The notes under the pieces were generated by a model. It was not told where the DNA came from. It saw only the letters and a program-made list of their open reading frames with translations, and made no database searches. 45,670 nucleotides of DNA from Oscillospiraceae bacterium (GTDB taxonomy: Bacteria > Bacillota > Clostridia > Oscillospirales > Oscillospiraceae), in NCBI GenBank assembly GCA_031261745.1, contig JAISJC010000102.1, positions 1 to 45,670 on the forward strand, written 5' to 3'. The stretch's first letter is position 1. Each line of letters starts with the position of its first letter. Of the stretch, positions 31,753-38,615 are shown piece by piece. Made by a program: the position numbers and the translations under genes.

Positions 31753-32844
31753 CTAATTGACCTCCTTGTAAATCTTTTCCGCACTGTCCGCAAGATCGAG
31801 CGAAGTCGGAATCATTCCGCCCGTGCGGTTAATAAGTCGGACGGGAAGCCGCTTGCCGACGCCGATTCGCACGTCCTCAATCATCTGACCCATTGAAAGC
31901 TCGGCTGAAATTACCGCCTTCGTGCGGCTTCCGATTTTGTCAAAAACGTCATACGGGAACGGCCAGAGCGAAATCGGACGGACAAGTCCGGCCTTGATTC
32001 CGCGCGTCGCGAGGATTTCAATCGCCTCGCGCGCAATGCGCGCCACGGTGCCGAACGCGACGAGAACGATGTCCGCGTCCTCAATGTCCTGTGTTTCCAC
32101 GCGGCACAGCTCCTTTTCGGCGCGGCGGTACTTCTCAAAGAGGTATTCGACGTGGCGTTCGAGGTCGTCCGGCTGCATACGCAGGGACTTCACGACGTTC
32201 TTTTTTGTGTCGTCGTCGCCGTAGCCCGTGATTGCCCACGGCTTCGCGTCGCGGATTTTCGACGTTTCGGTGAACGGACGCTGCTCCGGCAGGGTCACGG
32301 GTTCCATCATCTGACCGATTATGCCGTCAACGAAAATCATAATCGGATTGCGCCAGTAAGCCGCAAGCTCCGCCGATTCGTAGATGAGGTCAATCGCTTC
32401 CTGAATGGACGCGGGCGCGAACACGGGGATTTTGTAGTCGCCGTTGCCGCCGCCGCGCGTGACCTGGAAGTAGTCGGCTTGTCCGGGCTGAATGCCGCCG
32501 ATTCCGGGGCCGCCGCGCGACACGTTGAGCGCGACGAGCGGGACTTCGGCGGAACAGAGAAAGCTCATTCCCTCCTGCATAAGCGCGATTCCGGGTGAGG
32601 AGCTGGAAATAAAGACCGCGCCGCCGGCCGCGCCGGCTCCATAAGCCATATTGATTGCGCCGAGTTCAGATTCGGCTTGGAGGAACACGCCGCCGCGCTT
32701 GGGCAGCTCACGCGACATAAATTCGGGGATTTCGCTCTGCGGCGTTATCGGATAACCGAAATAGAACCGCAGACCGCCGCGAATCGCGGCTTCGGCAAAC
32801 GCTTCGTTGCCTTTGAGTAATACTTTATCGTTGCCGTTAGCCAT
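31753..32844 (-). CDS. vorB: 2-oxoacid:ferredoxin oxidoreductase, alpha subunit (VorB/KorA)
   Basis: The large pyrimidine-binding subunit that shapes the substrate pocket. The 363 residues read KGNEAFAEAAIRGGLRFYFGYPITPQSEIPEFM at the N-terminus, then FLQAESELGAINMAYGAGAAG, SSSSPGIALMQEGMSFL and NVSRGGPGIGGIQPGQADY. RPISLWPFP and AELSMGQMIEDVR are near the C-terminus. These marks fit both branched-chain (Vor) and 2-oxoglutarate (Kor) enzymes; I prefer the branched-chain role because ilvE and a LeuA domain are in the same operon. Its ribosome site GGAGG is inside the end of the ferredoxin gene (TAAATG junction). Confidence 0.9.
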   Translation of the reverse strand: MANGNDKVLLKGNEAFAEAAIRGGLRFYFGYPITPQSEIPEFMSRELPKRGGVFLQAESELGAINMAYGAGAAGGAVFISSSSPGIALMQEGMSFLCSAEVPLVALNVSRGGPGIGGIQPGQADYFQVTRGGGNGDYKIPVFAPASIQEAIDLIYESAELAAYWRNPIMIFVDGIIGQMMEPVTLPEQRPFTETSKIRDAKPWAITGYGDDDTKKNVVKSLRMQPDDLERHVEYLFEKYRRAEKELCRVETQDIEDADIVLVAFGTVARIAREAIEILATRGIKAGLVRPISLWPFPYDVFDKIGSRTKAVISAELSMGQMIEDVRIGVGKRLPVRLINRTGGMIPTSLDLADSAEKIYKEVN

Positions 32845-33063
32845 TTACTCGTCCTCCTTTGTAATCTCAATCGCGCCGTCGGGACAGACGAGCGCGCAGC
32901 TCGTGCAGCCGACGCATTCCTCCGGCTTCTCGATGGACGCGGGGGAATATCCCTTTGAGTTGATTTTGCCGCTCATCTCGATAAGCCCCTTGGGACAGAC
33001 CGAACGGCATAGTTCGCAGCCTTTGCAGACATCGGCGTCGAACTTAACGGAAAACTTTGCCAT
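32845..33063 (-). CDS. 2-oxoacid:ferredoxin oxidoreductase, delta subunit (2[4Fe-4S] ferredoxin)
   Basis: An electron-transfer subunit with two [4Fe-4S] clusters. The 72 residues have CKGCELCRSVCPKG (Cys13, 16, 19, 23) and CVGCTSCALVCPDGAIEI (Cys50, 53, 56, 60). AAAGGAG lies seven bases before the ATG. As first gene of the operon with the alpha gene directly after it, it is the delta subunit and not a general ferredoxin. Confidence 0.93.
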   Translation of the reverse strand: MAKFSVKFDADVCKGCELCRSVCPKGLIEMSGKINSKGYSPASIEKPEECVGCTSCALVCPDGAIEITKEDE

Positions 33064-33081
33064 ATCAAAACTCCTTTTGTT

Positions 33082-33110
33082 ATGTAATTACTGAATTATT
33101 TATCTGTCAA
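33082..33110 (-). promoter_or_regulatory. Possible promoter of the 2-oxoacid oxidoreductase operon
   Basis: On the minus strand: perfect TTGACA, 17 bases, TTACAT. The -35 lies in the tail of the P-loop ATPase gene. The -10 is a poor match, so read-through from upstream is also possible. Confidence 0.4.
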
Positions 33111-33795
33111 GCCACGTCGGGCGCAGATACAGGTTTAGCGGGAACAGGGTATCGCGCAGGGGCGCGCATTGCGGGTACGCAGGGTCAACCACGCCGACGG
33201 GGTAGCAGTCGTACAGCAGCGGTATTCCGAGCTTTTCGCCGAGTTGAAGAGCGAGGTCGTGTCCGCGCAAGACGGTTTCCGCGGTGGTTTCACGCAGCAG
33301 GTGCGTGTTGCCGACGAGTCCGCCGACCGCAAGTCCGGTCGCGCGCTCAATCATCGCGATCTGCTCCGCCGCGTCCGCGACCGTTCGCGTTTCGTAGCGG
33401 CTGAAATTCACGACGGCGAGGACGTCGGTCTGCTCCGGCGTGAAATATTTGCGGAACTGATTCAGCACGAGCGCGCCGCTGTCGTTACCGCCGGCGTCCA
33501 CAATTACGCGGCACTCGGCGTTTTCGAGCGGACCGCGGACGTTCGCGCCGAGCGCGGGAATCTCCGCCGTAATCTCGTCCTGCTCGCTGCTGCCGAAAAC
33601 GGAAATGCCGTGTTCTTCGAGCATCAGCCGTTTCTCGCGCGAGCGGAAGTACGGGTTCACAATATCCAAGTCGCACAGCGCGTGTTTCGCGTACTCGCGC
33701 TTCCCGGCTTCGCCGAGGGCGAAGTTCACGGCAAACTCGGTTTTTCCGCTGCCGTAATGACCGGTTATTATCGTTATACGCTTGATTTGAATCAC
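33100..33795 (-). CDS. P-loop ATPase of the MinD/ParA-like group, function unknown
   Basis: A nucleotide-binding protein of 231 residues from GTG 33795. It begins IQIKRITIITGHYGSGKTEFAVNFAL, a Walker A loop right at the N-terminus, followed by ALCDLDIVNPYFRSRE (a Walker A'/switch-like Asp region) and VIVDAGGNDSGALVL. VVNFSRYETRTV and GGLVGNTHLLRETT lie in the second half. This looks like the SIMIBI class. A longer form from TTG 33828 is in frame, but that codon lies inside the stem of the terminator at 33809-33834, so I prefer GTG 33795; its ribosome site is close (AAAGGCG). It stands 36 bases before the oxidoreductase operon and may assist it; role unknown. Confidence 0.8.
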   Translation of the reverse strand: MIQIKRITIITGHYGSGKTEFAVNFALGEAGKREYAKHALCDLDIVNPYFRSREKRLMLEEHGISVFGSSEQDEITAEIPALGANVRGPLENAECRVIVDAGGNDSGALVLNQFRKYFTPEQTDVLAVVNFSRYETRTVADAAEQIAMIERATGLAVGGLVGNTHLLRETTAETVLRGHDLALQLGEKLGIPLLYDCYPVGVVDPAYPQCAPLRDTLFPLNLYLRPTWLDR

Positions 33796-33808
33796 CGCCT
33801 TTACAATG

Positions 33809-33834
33809 AAAAAGCCCCGTTTATTCAACGGAGC
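33809..33834 (-). terminator. Terminator after the 67-residue membrane peptide gene
   Basis: On the minus strand an eight-pair stem (GCTCCGTT / AACGGGGC, one G-T pair), five-base loop, then TTTTT. It lies only 14 bases before the chosen start of the P-loop ATPase, so read-through would be needed to express that gene from this transcript. Confidence 0.75.
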
Positions 33835-33855
33835 TAAAATGAAACAACAATTGCT

Positions 33856-34059
33856 TCAATCGGCAAAATCTGCCGCAGACTCCGTTTGATTGCGTTTAAT
33901 AAGTCGGCGAAGGACGATAATAAGGTTGAGGGCATAAATAATAATAAGGCATACGTCAAGCGCACGCCCTACATTGGAAACAGTATTTTTGGCATCGGAT
34001 TTCGGCGCACAGAAACCGCCCTCTTCTCTGGGCAGGCGTTCAACGGTAAAACCAAACAT
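33856..34059 (-). CDS. 67-residue membrane peptide of unknown function
   Basis: Not recognised. The 67 residues have an N-terminal hydrophilic half (FGFTVERLPREEGGFCAPKS), one membrane helix at about 35-53 (LDVCLIIIYALNLIIVL) and a basic then acidic tail (RRLIKRNQTESAADFAD). The reality of the gene is supported by a GGAGGTG ribosome site seven bases before the ATG, a strong TTGACA/TATAAT promoter just upstream and a terminator just after the stop. It lies directly downstream of spoIIR on the same strand; a spore-related role is possible but not shown. Confidence 0.75.
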   Translation of the reverse strand: MFGFTVERLPREEGGFCAPKSDAKNTVSNVGRALDVCLIIIYALNLIIVLRRLIKRNQTESAADFAD

Positions 34060-34089
34060 ATCTATGCACCTCCGAATGTATGATTATTT

Positions 34090-34119
34090 ATTATAAACAC
34101 TATTATCACAGTTTGTCAA
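34090..34119 (-). promoter_or_regulatory. Strong SigA-type promoter of the 67-residue peptide gene
   Basis: On the minus strand: perfect TTGACA, 18 bases, perfect TATAAT. The transcript would start about 24 bases before the ATG. Confidence 0.8.
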
Positions 34120-34127
34120 GCAGAAAT

Positions 34128-34736
34128 TCACTTATTAAAGAGTTTTTTTAATTTTGCCAGCATTTCCATTGATTTGAAGCGCACAACGTAGCCGTCCTCC
34201 TCGGAAATCAGCTTCACCTCGTCGTCCGAAAGTTCGTTGAACGCGGCGGCGTTTTCGTCGCCGACGGAGATTTCAGTGCAGAGCGGCGGGAACACGACGC
34301 ACCACCAGTTTTTGCCCGCGCCGTCGCCGATTACAATGCGCAGCGCGTTGTAGCGTCCCGCGGGCAGACTGAACGAATCGTAGTCGCGCGTCGGGAAGTC
34401 CTCCTCCCGCAGGCTGACCGCGACGTCGTAATTATACCCCGAACGCGTGATTTCACGCAGCGCGGCGGCGCGGACGGACGCAAAGTTTTCCTCAATTATG
34501 CGTGCTGCCTCCGCCGCGCCCGTCACTCCGCCGAGCTTCGGCGCGAGCGACGCAAGAACCGCGTCACGCACGCGCAGTTTAAGTGCCTGATCGTCGGCTG
34601 AATCGGAATTCGCGACGACGTGCAGACGAATCAGCTTGTCGGACAATTCCGCCTGCTCGCGCGAAAGCGCGGAGCCGCACAGGAGCGTAATGAGGATAGC
34701 GATGATGAACGCGAGTTCCCAGTTTTTGAATTTCAT
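34128..34736 (-). CDS. spoIIR: Stage II sporulation protein R
   Basis: Forespore signal protein that, once exported, triggers SpoIIGA to process pro-SigE in the mother cell. The 202 residues start with a signal anchor (about 7-25, LAFIIAILITLLCGSAL), then the hallmark LIRLHVVANSDSADDQALKLRVRDAV, a helical middle and GKNWWCVVFPPLC near residue 145. These motifs are unique to the family. In Bacillus the gene is SigF-controlled; I found no convincing SigF box in the short upstream gap. AGGAG stands ten bases before the ATG. It is divergent from the G5-M23 gene. Confidence 0.95.
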   Translation of the reverse strand: MKFKNWELAFIIAILITLLCGSALSREQAELSDKLIRLHVVANSDSADDQALKLRVRDAVLASLAPKLGGVTGAAEAARIIEENFASVRAAALREITRSGYNYDVAVSLREEDFPTRDYDSFSLPAGRYNALRIVIGDGAGKNWWCVVFPPLCTEISVGDENAAAFNELSDDEVKLISEEDGYVVRFKSMEMLAKLKKLFNK

Positions 34737-34814
34737 TTGTAACTTTCTCCTATGTAAATTTTTGTTTACGCGAAGATTGTTGACATAAAATTTGCGTAAT
34801 ATTCACAAAAACAC

Positions 34815-34843
34815 TTGACAAATCAGAAAATTTACGCTATTAT
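34815..34843 (+). promoter_or_regulatory. Strong SigA-type promoter of the G5-M23 gene
   Basis: Perfect TTGACA, 17 bases, TATTAT. The transcript start near 34850 gives a leader of about 48 bases containing a GTAAC...GTTAC inverted repeat. Confidence 0.75.
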
Positions 34844-34898
34844 GCAAAAGTAACAAAATGTAATATGTAGTAATCGTTACGTAAACGGAGGTTACAAA

Positions 34899-35813
34899 TT
34901 GCGTCGAAACAATATACAGCGTGCATTGATTTACGGAGACGGCACATATAGTAGTTTACCCGAAAACGCGTCTGACGCGCTCATTTGTGTGAAATCATTT
35001 TTTACTGTTCCCGTTAAGAAAAAAAATCGCGTCCGCGCGGTCGCGATAGCTGCCGGATTTGTGGCTGTCTGCGTCATCGCCGCGAATATTACGGCTTCTA
35101 AGAACGCCAAAGCCGCGGATTTTTGGGCGAATTTTCCGCAGAAAGTTGTTGCGGAGAACGTCACTTTGGCTGAGCCGGATTATATCGAGAGCAGCTATAC
35201 GGTCGCCACGCCTTTCAAAACCGTGACCGTCGACGACCCGACGCTCTACACGGGCGACACCGCCGTGCTGACCGAGGGGCGCGACGGAGCGCGCCAAATC
35301 GTCGAGCGCGTCGGTTACCGCGACGGCAAAGAGGTCTCCCGCGCGGCGGTTGAGAGTAATGTCATTGCCGAGCCTGTTGACGAGGTAATCGCCGTCGGCA
35401 GCGCGCCGCGCCCCGTTACGGCGTCCTACGGCGAGTATTTCTGGCCGGCGGACGGCAAGGTTACGTCCGGCTTCGGCAGGCGTTCGCTTAAAATCGGTTC
35501 GAGCAACCACCAGGGCATCGACATTGAGGGCAAAAAGGGCGATCCGGTTTACGCCGCCGACGGGGGAGTCGTCATCGCCGCCGGAGACAAGAAGAACGGA
35601 TACGGCAATATGATTCAGGTTCAGCACGACAACGGCGAAGTCACGGCTTACGCGCACAACAGCGAACTGCTTGTTGAAGCGGGCGACCTCGTTTATCGCG
35701 GACAACAGATCGCGAAGATGGGAAGCACCGGCACCGCGAGCGGCGTACACTGCCACTTTGAACTGCGGATTGACGGGGTTCCGGTCAATCCGGCGAAGTA
35801 TTTGCCGAAATAA
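34899..35813 (+). CDS. Membrane-anchored G5 and M23 (LytM) peptidase-domain protein
   Basis: A cell-wall hydrolase or wall-binding protein acting outside the membrane. The 304 residues have a basic cytoplasmic N-terminus, one membrane helix (about 45-65), a G5 domain (about 96-168; VTEGRDGARQIVERVGYRDGKE is typical in parts) and a LytM/M23 domain (about 178-300). The zinc ligands appear complete: His204 and Asp208 in NHQGIDIEG, and His286 in VHCHFELR, with His253 in AYAHNSEL, so it should be an active endopeptidase. The start is TTG, with CGGAGGTTAC upstream. The closest known type is clostridial G5-M23 wall peptidases; it is not SpoIIQ, which lacks G5. A terminator follows. Confidence 0.92.
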   Translation: MRRNNIQRALIYGDGTYSSLPENASDALICVKSFFTVPVKKKNRVRAVAIAAGFVAVCVIAANITASKNAKAADFWANFPQKVVAENVTLAEPDYIESSYTVATPFKTVTVDDPTLYTGDTAVLTEGRDGARQIVERVGYRDGKEVSRAAVESNVIAEPVDEVIAVGSAPRPVTASYGEYFWPADGKVTSGFGRRSLKIGSSNHQGIDIEGKKGDPVYAADGGVVIAAGDKKNGYGNMIQVQHDNGEVTAYAHNSELLVEAGDLVYRGQQIAKMGSTGTASGVHCHFELRIDGVPVNPAKYLPK

Positions 35814-35822
35814 TTTGAGATT

Positions 35823-35854
35823 AAAAACGTTCCGCCGCGGCGGGACGTTTTTTT
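35823..35854 (+). terminator. Rho-independent terminator
   Basis: A 14-bp stem (AAAAACGTTCCGCC / GGCGGGACGTTTTT, one G-T pair) followed by further T bases, nine bases after the M23 gene stop. Confidence 0.85.
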
Positions 35855-35879
35855 ATGTCTTTTTTGCGCAAAATAAACA

Positions 35880-35907
35880 TTGACATTTTGCAAATATGGT
35901 GTATAAT
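35880..35907 (+). promoter_or_regulatory. SigA-type promoter of the SDR gene
   Basis: Perfect TTGACA, 16 bases, perfect TATAAT. The leader is about 38 bases. Confidence 0.8.
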
Positions 35908-35951
35908 AAAAATAGGAATCATTATTAATATTAATTGGAGGAAAAGAAACG

Positions 35952-36710
35952 ATGAAACTTGAAAATAAAGTCGCGTTTGTCACAGGCGCAAGTTCGGGTA
36001 TGGGTCACGCAATCGCGCTGAAATTCGCCGCCGAGGGCGCAACCGTAATCGCCGTGGCGCGCAGAAAAGAAAAGCTCGACGCGCTTGTCGCGGACGCGGC
36101 CGGTCTGTCGGGTAAAATCATCGCGAAGTCCGGCGACGTCGCCGACACGGCGGGGATTACCGCCGTGCTGGACGAGAGTTTTACTGAATTCGGTAAAATC
36201 GACATTCTCGTAAACAACGCCGGTGTAATGGACGAGATGATGCCCGCCGCGGAATGCAGCGACGAGCTGTGGGAAAAGGTCATTGACACGAATCTGAAAG
36301 GTCCGTTCGTCATCTGCCGCAGGTGGCTCAACGGAATGCTCGACAACGGCGGCGGAGTTATTATTAACACCGCGTCCGTAGGCGGGCTGTTCGGTGCGAG
36401 GGCCGGCGCGAGCTACACGGCGTCGAAGTTCGGCGTCGTCGGCCTGACGAAGAATATCGCGTATATGTACGCGCAAAAGGGCGTTCGCTGCAACGCGATT
36501 GCGCCGGGCGGCGTCGCGACGGAAATCGGCGTGGGACTGAAAAATCCGAGTGCGTTCGGCTATGAGCGCGCGCAAACCGGAATGGGTACGAACCCGCGTT
36601 ACGGTTCCGCCGACGAGATAGCGAGTATCGCGCTGTTCCTCGCGAGCGACGATTCGAGTTTTGTCAACGGCGCGGTAATCACCGCCGACGGAGGTTGGTC
36701 AGCCTACTAA
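35952..36710 (+). CDS. Short-chain dehydrogenase/reductase (classical SDR, FabG-like)
   Basis: An NAD(P)-dependent oxidoreductase of 252 residues. Family marks are complete: VAFVTGASSGMGHAIA (cofactor loop), DILVNNAGVM, the catalytic Ser in INTASVGG, Tyr-x-x-x-Lys in SYTASKFGVVGL, and the C-terminal FVNGAVITADGGW. The residue after the second strand is in VARRKEK, and Arg-Arg there suggests NADP(H). Its strong promoter and flanking terminators show a single-gene transcript. Substrate unknown; many such enzymes act on sugars, steroids such as bile acids, or acyl-ACP, and the sequence does not decide. Confidence 0.88.
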   Translation: MKLENKVAFVTGASSGMGHAIALKFAAEGATVIAVARRKEKLDALVADAAGLSGKIIAKSGDVADTAGITAVLDESFTEFGKIDILVNNAGVMDEMMPAAECSDELWEKVIDTNLKGPFVICRRWLNGMLDNGGGVIINTASVGGLFGARAGASYTASKFGVVGLTKNIAYMYAQKGVRCNAIAPGGVATEIGVGLKNPSAFGYERAQTGMGTNPRYGSADEIASIALFLASDDSSFVNGAVITADGGWSAY

Positions 36711-36731
36711 ATCTGAAAACACAAATGAGAA

Positions 36732-36760
36732 CGGCGGGGGAAACCCCGCCGCTTTCTTTT
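36732..36760 (+). terminator. Rho-independent terminator of the SDR gene
   Basis: An eight-bp stem (CGGCGGGG / CCCCGCCG) with a GAAA loop, followed by CTTTCTTTT. Confidence 0.85.
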
Positions 36761-36777
36761 GTCACCAAATGCCCGCC

Positions 36778-36806
36778 GTCACAATATAATGCCTTACCAC
36801 TATAAA
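36778..36806 (+). promoter_or_regulatory. Possible promoter of the unknown gene-tgl pair
   Basis: GTCACA, 17 bases, TATAAA. A sporulation (SigK or SigE) promoter would be expected for tgl, but no CATA-type -10 is present, so this vegetative-like reading is tentative. Confidence 0.35.
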
Positions 36807-36823
36807 CGATTGGGGTGATTATT

Positions 36824-37705
36824 ATGACTGCCGGATATTTGGGCCGCGTCTGGCGTTCGCAGGGCGCGGTTGGCCTGCGCGCGGCGTTCCGCACAATCGC
36901 GAAACGGAGCCGCGAGGACGCCGTCAAGGCACTCAATGACCCGGAAAACGGTTTTCCTGTACTGTATTTGCTCGCACCCGAAGCGGAGCAGCTCGGCTTG
37001 GAAAACGCACTTCCGGAGCGCGCGAAATACGGCATTTGGCTCGTCGCGACGAAAGCCGGCGACGCTTCACGCGCGCAAAACTACGCAATAATGCTCGGCG
37101 CGAAAAGCGGTGTCGATCCGCCGCAGGACACGTTGAAATGGATAATCGAAACAGGTGCGGACTGGGACGGACCGCGCGCCGGGCGCGACGACTACGACGC
37201 GGCAATCGACCTCGCCGTCGCTTACTTTGCCACGCAGTACGCCGACAGCGATACGCTGGCGAAAATCGCGGAGCTGATTTTCCGCCGCCACAGGAAAGGT
37301 CTGTTTATCCACGACCTCGTGTGGGGGTTTTTTCAAAGCGCGAACGCGTCCGCGCTCGCCGTTATCGCGAAATATATTGTTTCCGATAACAACGCGGACA
37401 CGGAACTTGCGTGCAAGCTCCTCGGACTGGAAATGCCGAAAAATTCCGCCGACAAGGTTAAGGCATACGCGAAACACGCCGAGTGGCTGAATGAAAACCG
37501 CAAATATATCTATCTGACGGGTGAGCATTTCAACGCGATGAGCGAGCCGCATCACCTGTCGCACGACGAGGAGGCGAAGTATCTGGGACGCGAGATTCAC
37601 CCGCGCACCCGCGCGCCGTATACGCCGCTTACAAGCGAAGAGCTGACCGCGTTGGAGGTGTTCCGCGCGGCACGCAACGGTACCCACGGAGGGGAAAACG
37701 TATGA
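36824..37705 (+). CDS. Protein of unknown function coupled to spore transglutaminase
   Basis: Not recognised. The 293 residues have no signal peptide or membrane helix. The protein looks mainly helical and is rich in Ala, Lys and Asp, with an N-terminal basic stretch (GRVWRSQGAVGLRAAFRTIAKRSRED), a helical-repeat-like middle (KIAELIFRRHRKGLFIHDLV, SALAVIAKYIVSD) and a C-terminal acidic and His-rich segment (FNAMSEPHHLSHDEEAKYLG) ending in TPLTSEELTALEVF. ATG 36824 has GGGGTGA five bases upstream. The stop overlaps the tgl start by four bases (ATGA), so both proteins are made together. It could be a substrate, a chaperone or a coat partner of Tgl; this is inference from coupling. Confidence 0.75.
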   Translation: MTAGYLGRVWRSQGAVGLRAAFRTIAKRSREDAVKALNDPENGFPVLYLLAPEAEQLGLENALPERAKYGIWLVATKAGDASRAQNYAIMLGAKSGVDPPQDTLKWIIETGADWDGPRAGRDDYDAAIDLAVAYFATQYADSDTLAKIAELIFRRHRKGLFIHDLVWGFFQSANASALAVIAKYIVSDNNADTELACKLLGLEMPKNSADKVKAYAKHAEWLNENRKYIYLTGEHFNAMSEPHHLSHDEEAKYLGREIHPRTRAPYTPLTSEELTALEVFRAARNGTHGGENV

Positions 37706-38475
37706 TTTACTTTAACGGAAAGCCCGCGGATTTGCAGTCGCTTGCGCGGCGTTACCCGCAGTCCGGCATTGAACACGCCTGCGCCGCGATACTCGCGCAT
37801 TCGCACGCCGACTATAATTACGGTTCGCCGGAGGAACTGGATTTTGAGCTTGCGCTACGCCGCGCAATCGTCGACCGCTCGGAAAGGCTGCGACGTTCCG
37901 GTCTGAATTTCGAGACCTTCCGCAAAGCCTATTGCAACGCGCGGTACTGGACACGCCGCCCCGACGGCGGATTTGAGGTCAGACGCGGCGCACCGGCTTC
38001 GGCGGCAGTCCGCGACATCTACTCAAACGGCGGGGCCTACGGCACGGAATGCGCGACCGCAATGCAAATCGTGTATTACGGTGCGCTGTTGGACACGGTT
38101 CCGGAGGCGGCGTTTGACAATCAATTTTCGGGAATGCGGCTGATGAACTGGCACGACATCTCGCCCGCGCTGCGCGAAACCGGTCTGATGGATCGCGAGC
38201 CGGACTATCTGCCCGGCGACAGGCGGTATTTCGCCAATCCGGACGTAAACCTCAACACGCCGGAATGGCAGGGCGAAAACGTCATTGATATGGGTGACGG
38301 CACGTATTACGGCCACGGCGTCGGACGCTTCTGCGGCGCGGATATCGTCGCCGACCTCAACAAAAACCGCAGACCCGGCGCGACGCGTGAAGCGTACCTG
38401 ATGAACTCAGCCGGACGTCCGAATTTCGCAAAGCTCTACGGTATCTTCGGACAGCGGCGCAGGGCGTCGGCATAA
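37702..38475 (+). CDS. tgl: Spore coat protein-glutamine gamma-glutamyltransferase (transglutaminase)
   Basis: Forms glutamyl-lysine isopeptide crosslinks in spore coat proteins on the maturing spore. The 257 residues are near the 245 of the Bacillus subtilis enzyme. The catalytic cysteine is Cys117 in YGTECATAMQIVYYGALL, preceded by Glu116. The NWHDI stretch and the later WQGENVIDMGDGTYYGHGVG segment, with acidic residues that complete the active site, are both present. The start overlaps the upstream unknown gene. Together with spoIIR and spoIVA in this window it shows that the organism makes coated endospores. A terminator follows the gene. Confidence 0.93.
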   Translation: MIYFNGKPADLQSLARRYPQSGIEHACAAILAHSHADYNYGSPEELDFELALRRAIVDRSERLRRSGLNFETFRKAYCNARYWTRRPDGGFEVRRGAPASAAVRDIYSNGGAYGTECATAMQIVYYGALLDTVPEAAFDNQFSGMRLMNWHDISPALRETGLMDREPDYLPGDRRYFANPDVNLNTPEWQGENVIDMGDGTYYGHGVGRFCGADIVADLNKNRRPGATREAYLMNSAGRPNFAKLYGIFGQRRRASA

Positions 38476-38487
38476 TCCGAATTTGGA

Positions 38488-38514
38488 AACGGGCGGCAGT
38501 GCCGCCCGTTTTGG
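38488..38514 (+). terminator. Rho-independent terminator of tgl
   Basis: A ten-bp perfect stem (AACGGGCGGC / GCCGCCCGTT) with a three-base loop, followed by TTGG. The T-run is short. Confidence 0.7.
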
Positions 38515-38554
38515 CATTTGCTTCGATTGAGGGTAATATGTCCGAAAATTCCGC

Positions 38555-38583
38555 TTGTATAATCACAAATTTTGTGCTAATAT
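38555..38583 (+). promoter_or_regulatory. SigA-type promoter of tldD-tldE
   Basis: TTGTAT, 17 bases, TAATAT. The leader is about 27 bases and includes TAGGAGG. Confidence 0.6.
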
Positions 38584-38615
38584 GTCAAATGAAGATGAAT
38601 TTAGGAGGATTATCA

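Noticed and set aside
33796-33828. TTG start of the P-loop ATPase at 33828
   Set aside because: The codon lies within the stem of a strong minus-strand terminator and has no ribosome site.
34737-34898. c-di-AMP (ydaO-type) riboswitch before the G5-M23 peptidase, and a SigF box before spoIIR
   Set aside because: The leader is about 48 bases, far too short for that riboswitch, and no GYATA with a GG-type -10 could be found for spoIIR.
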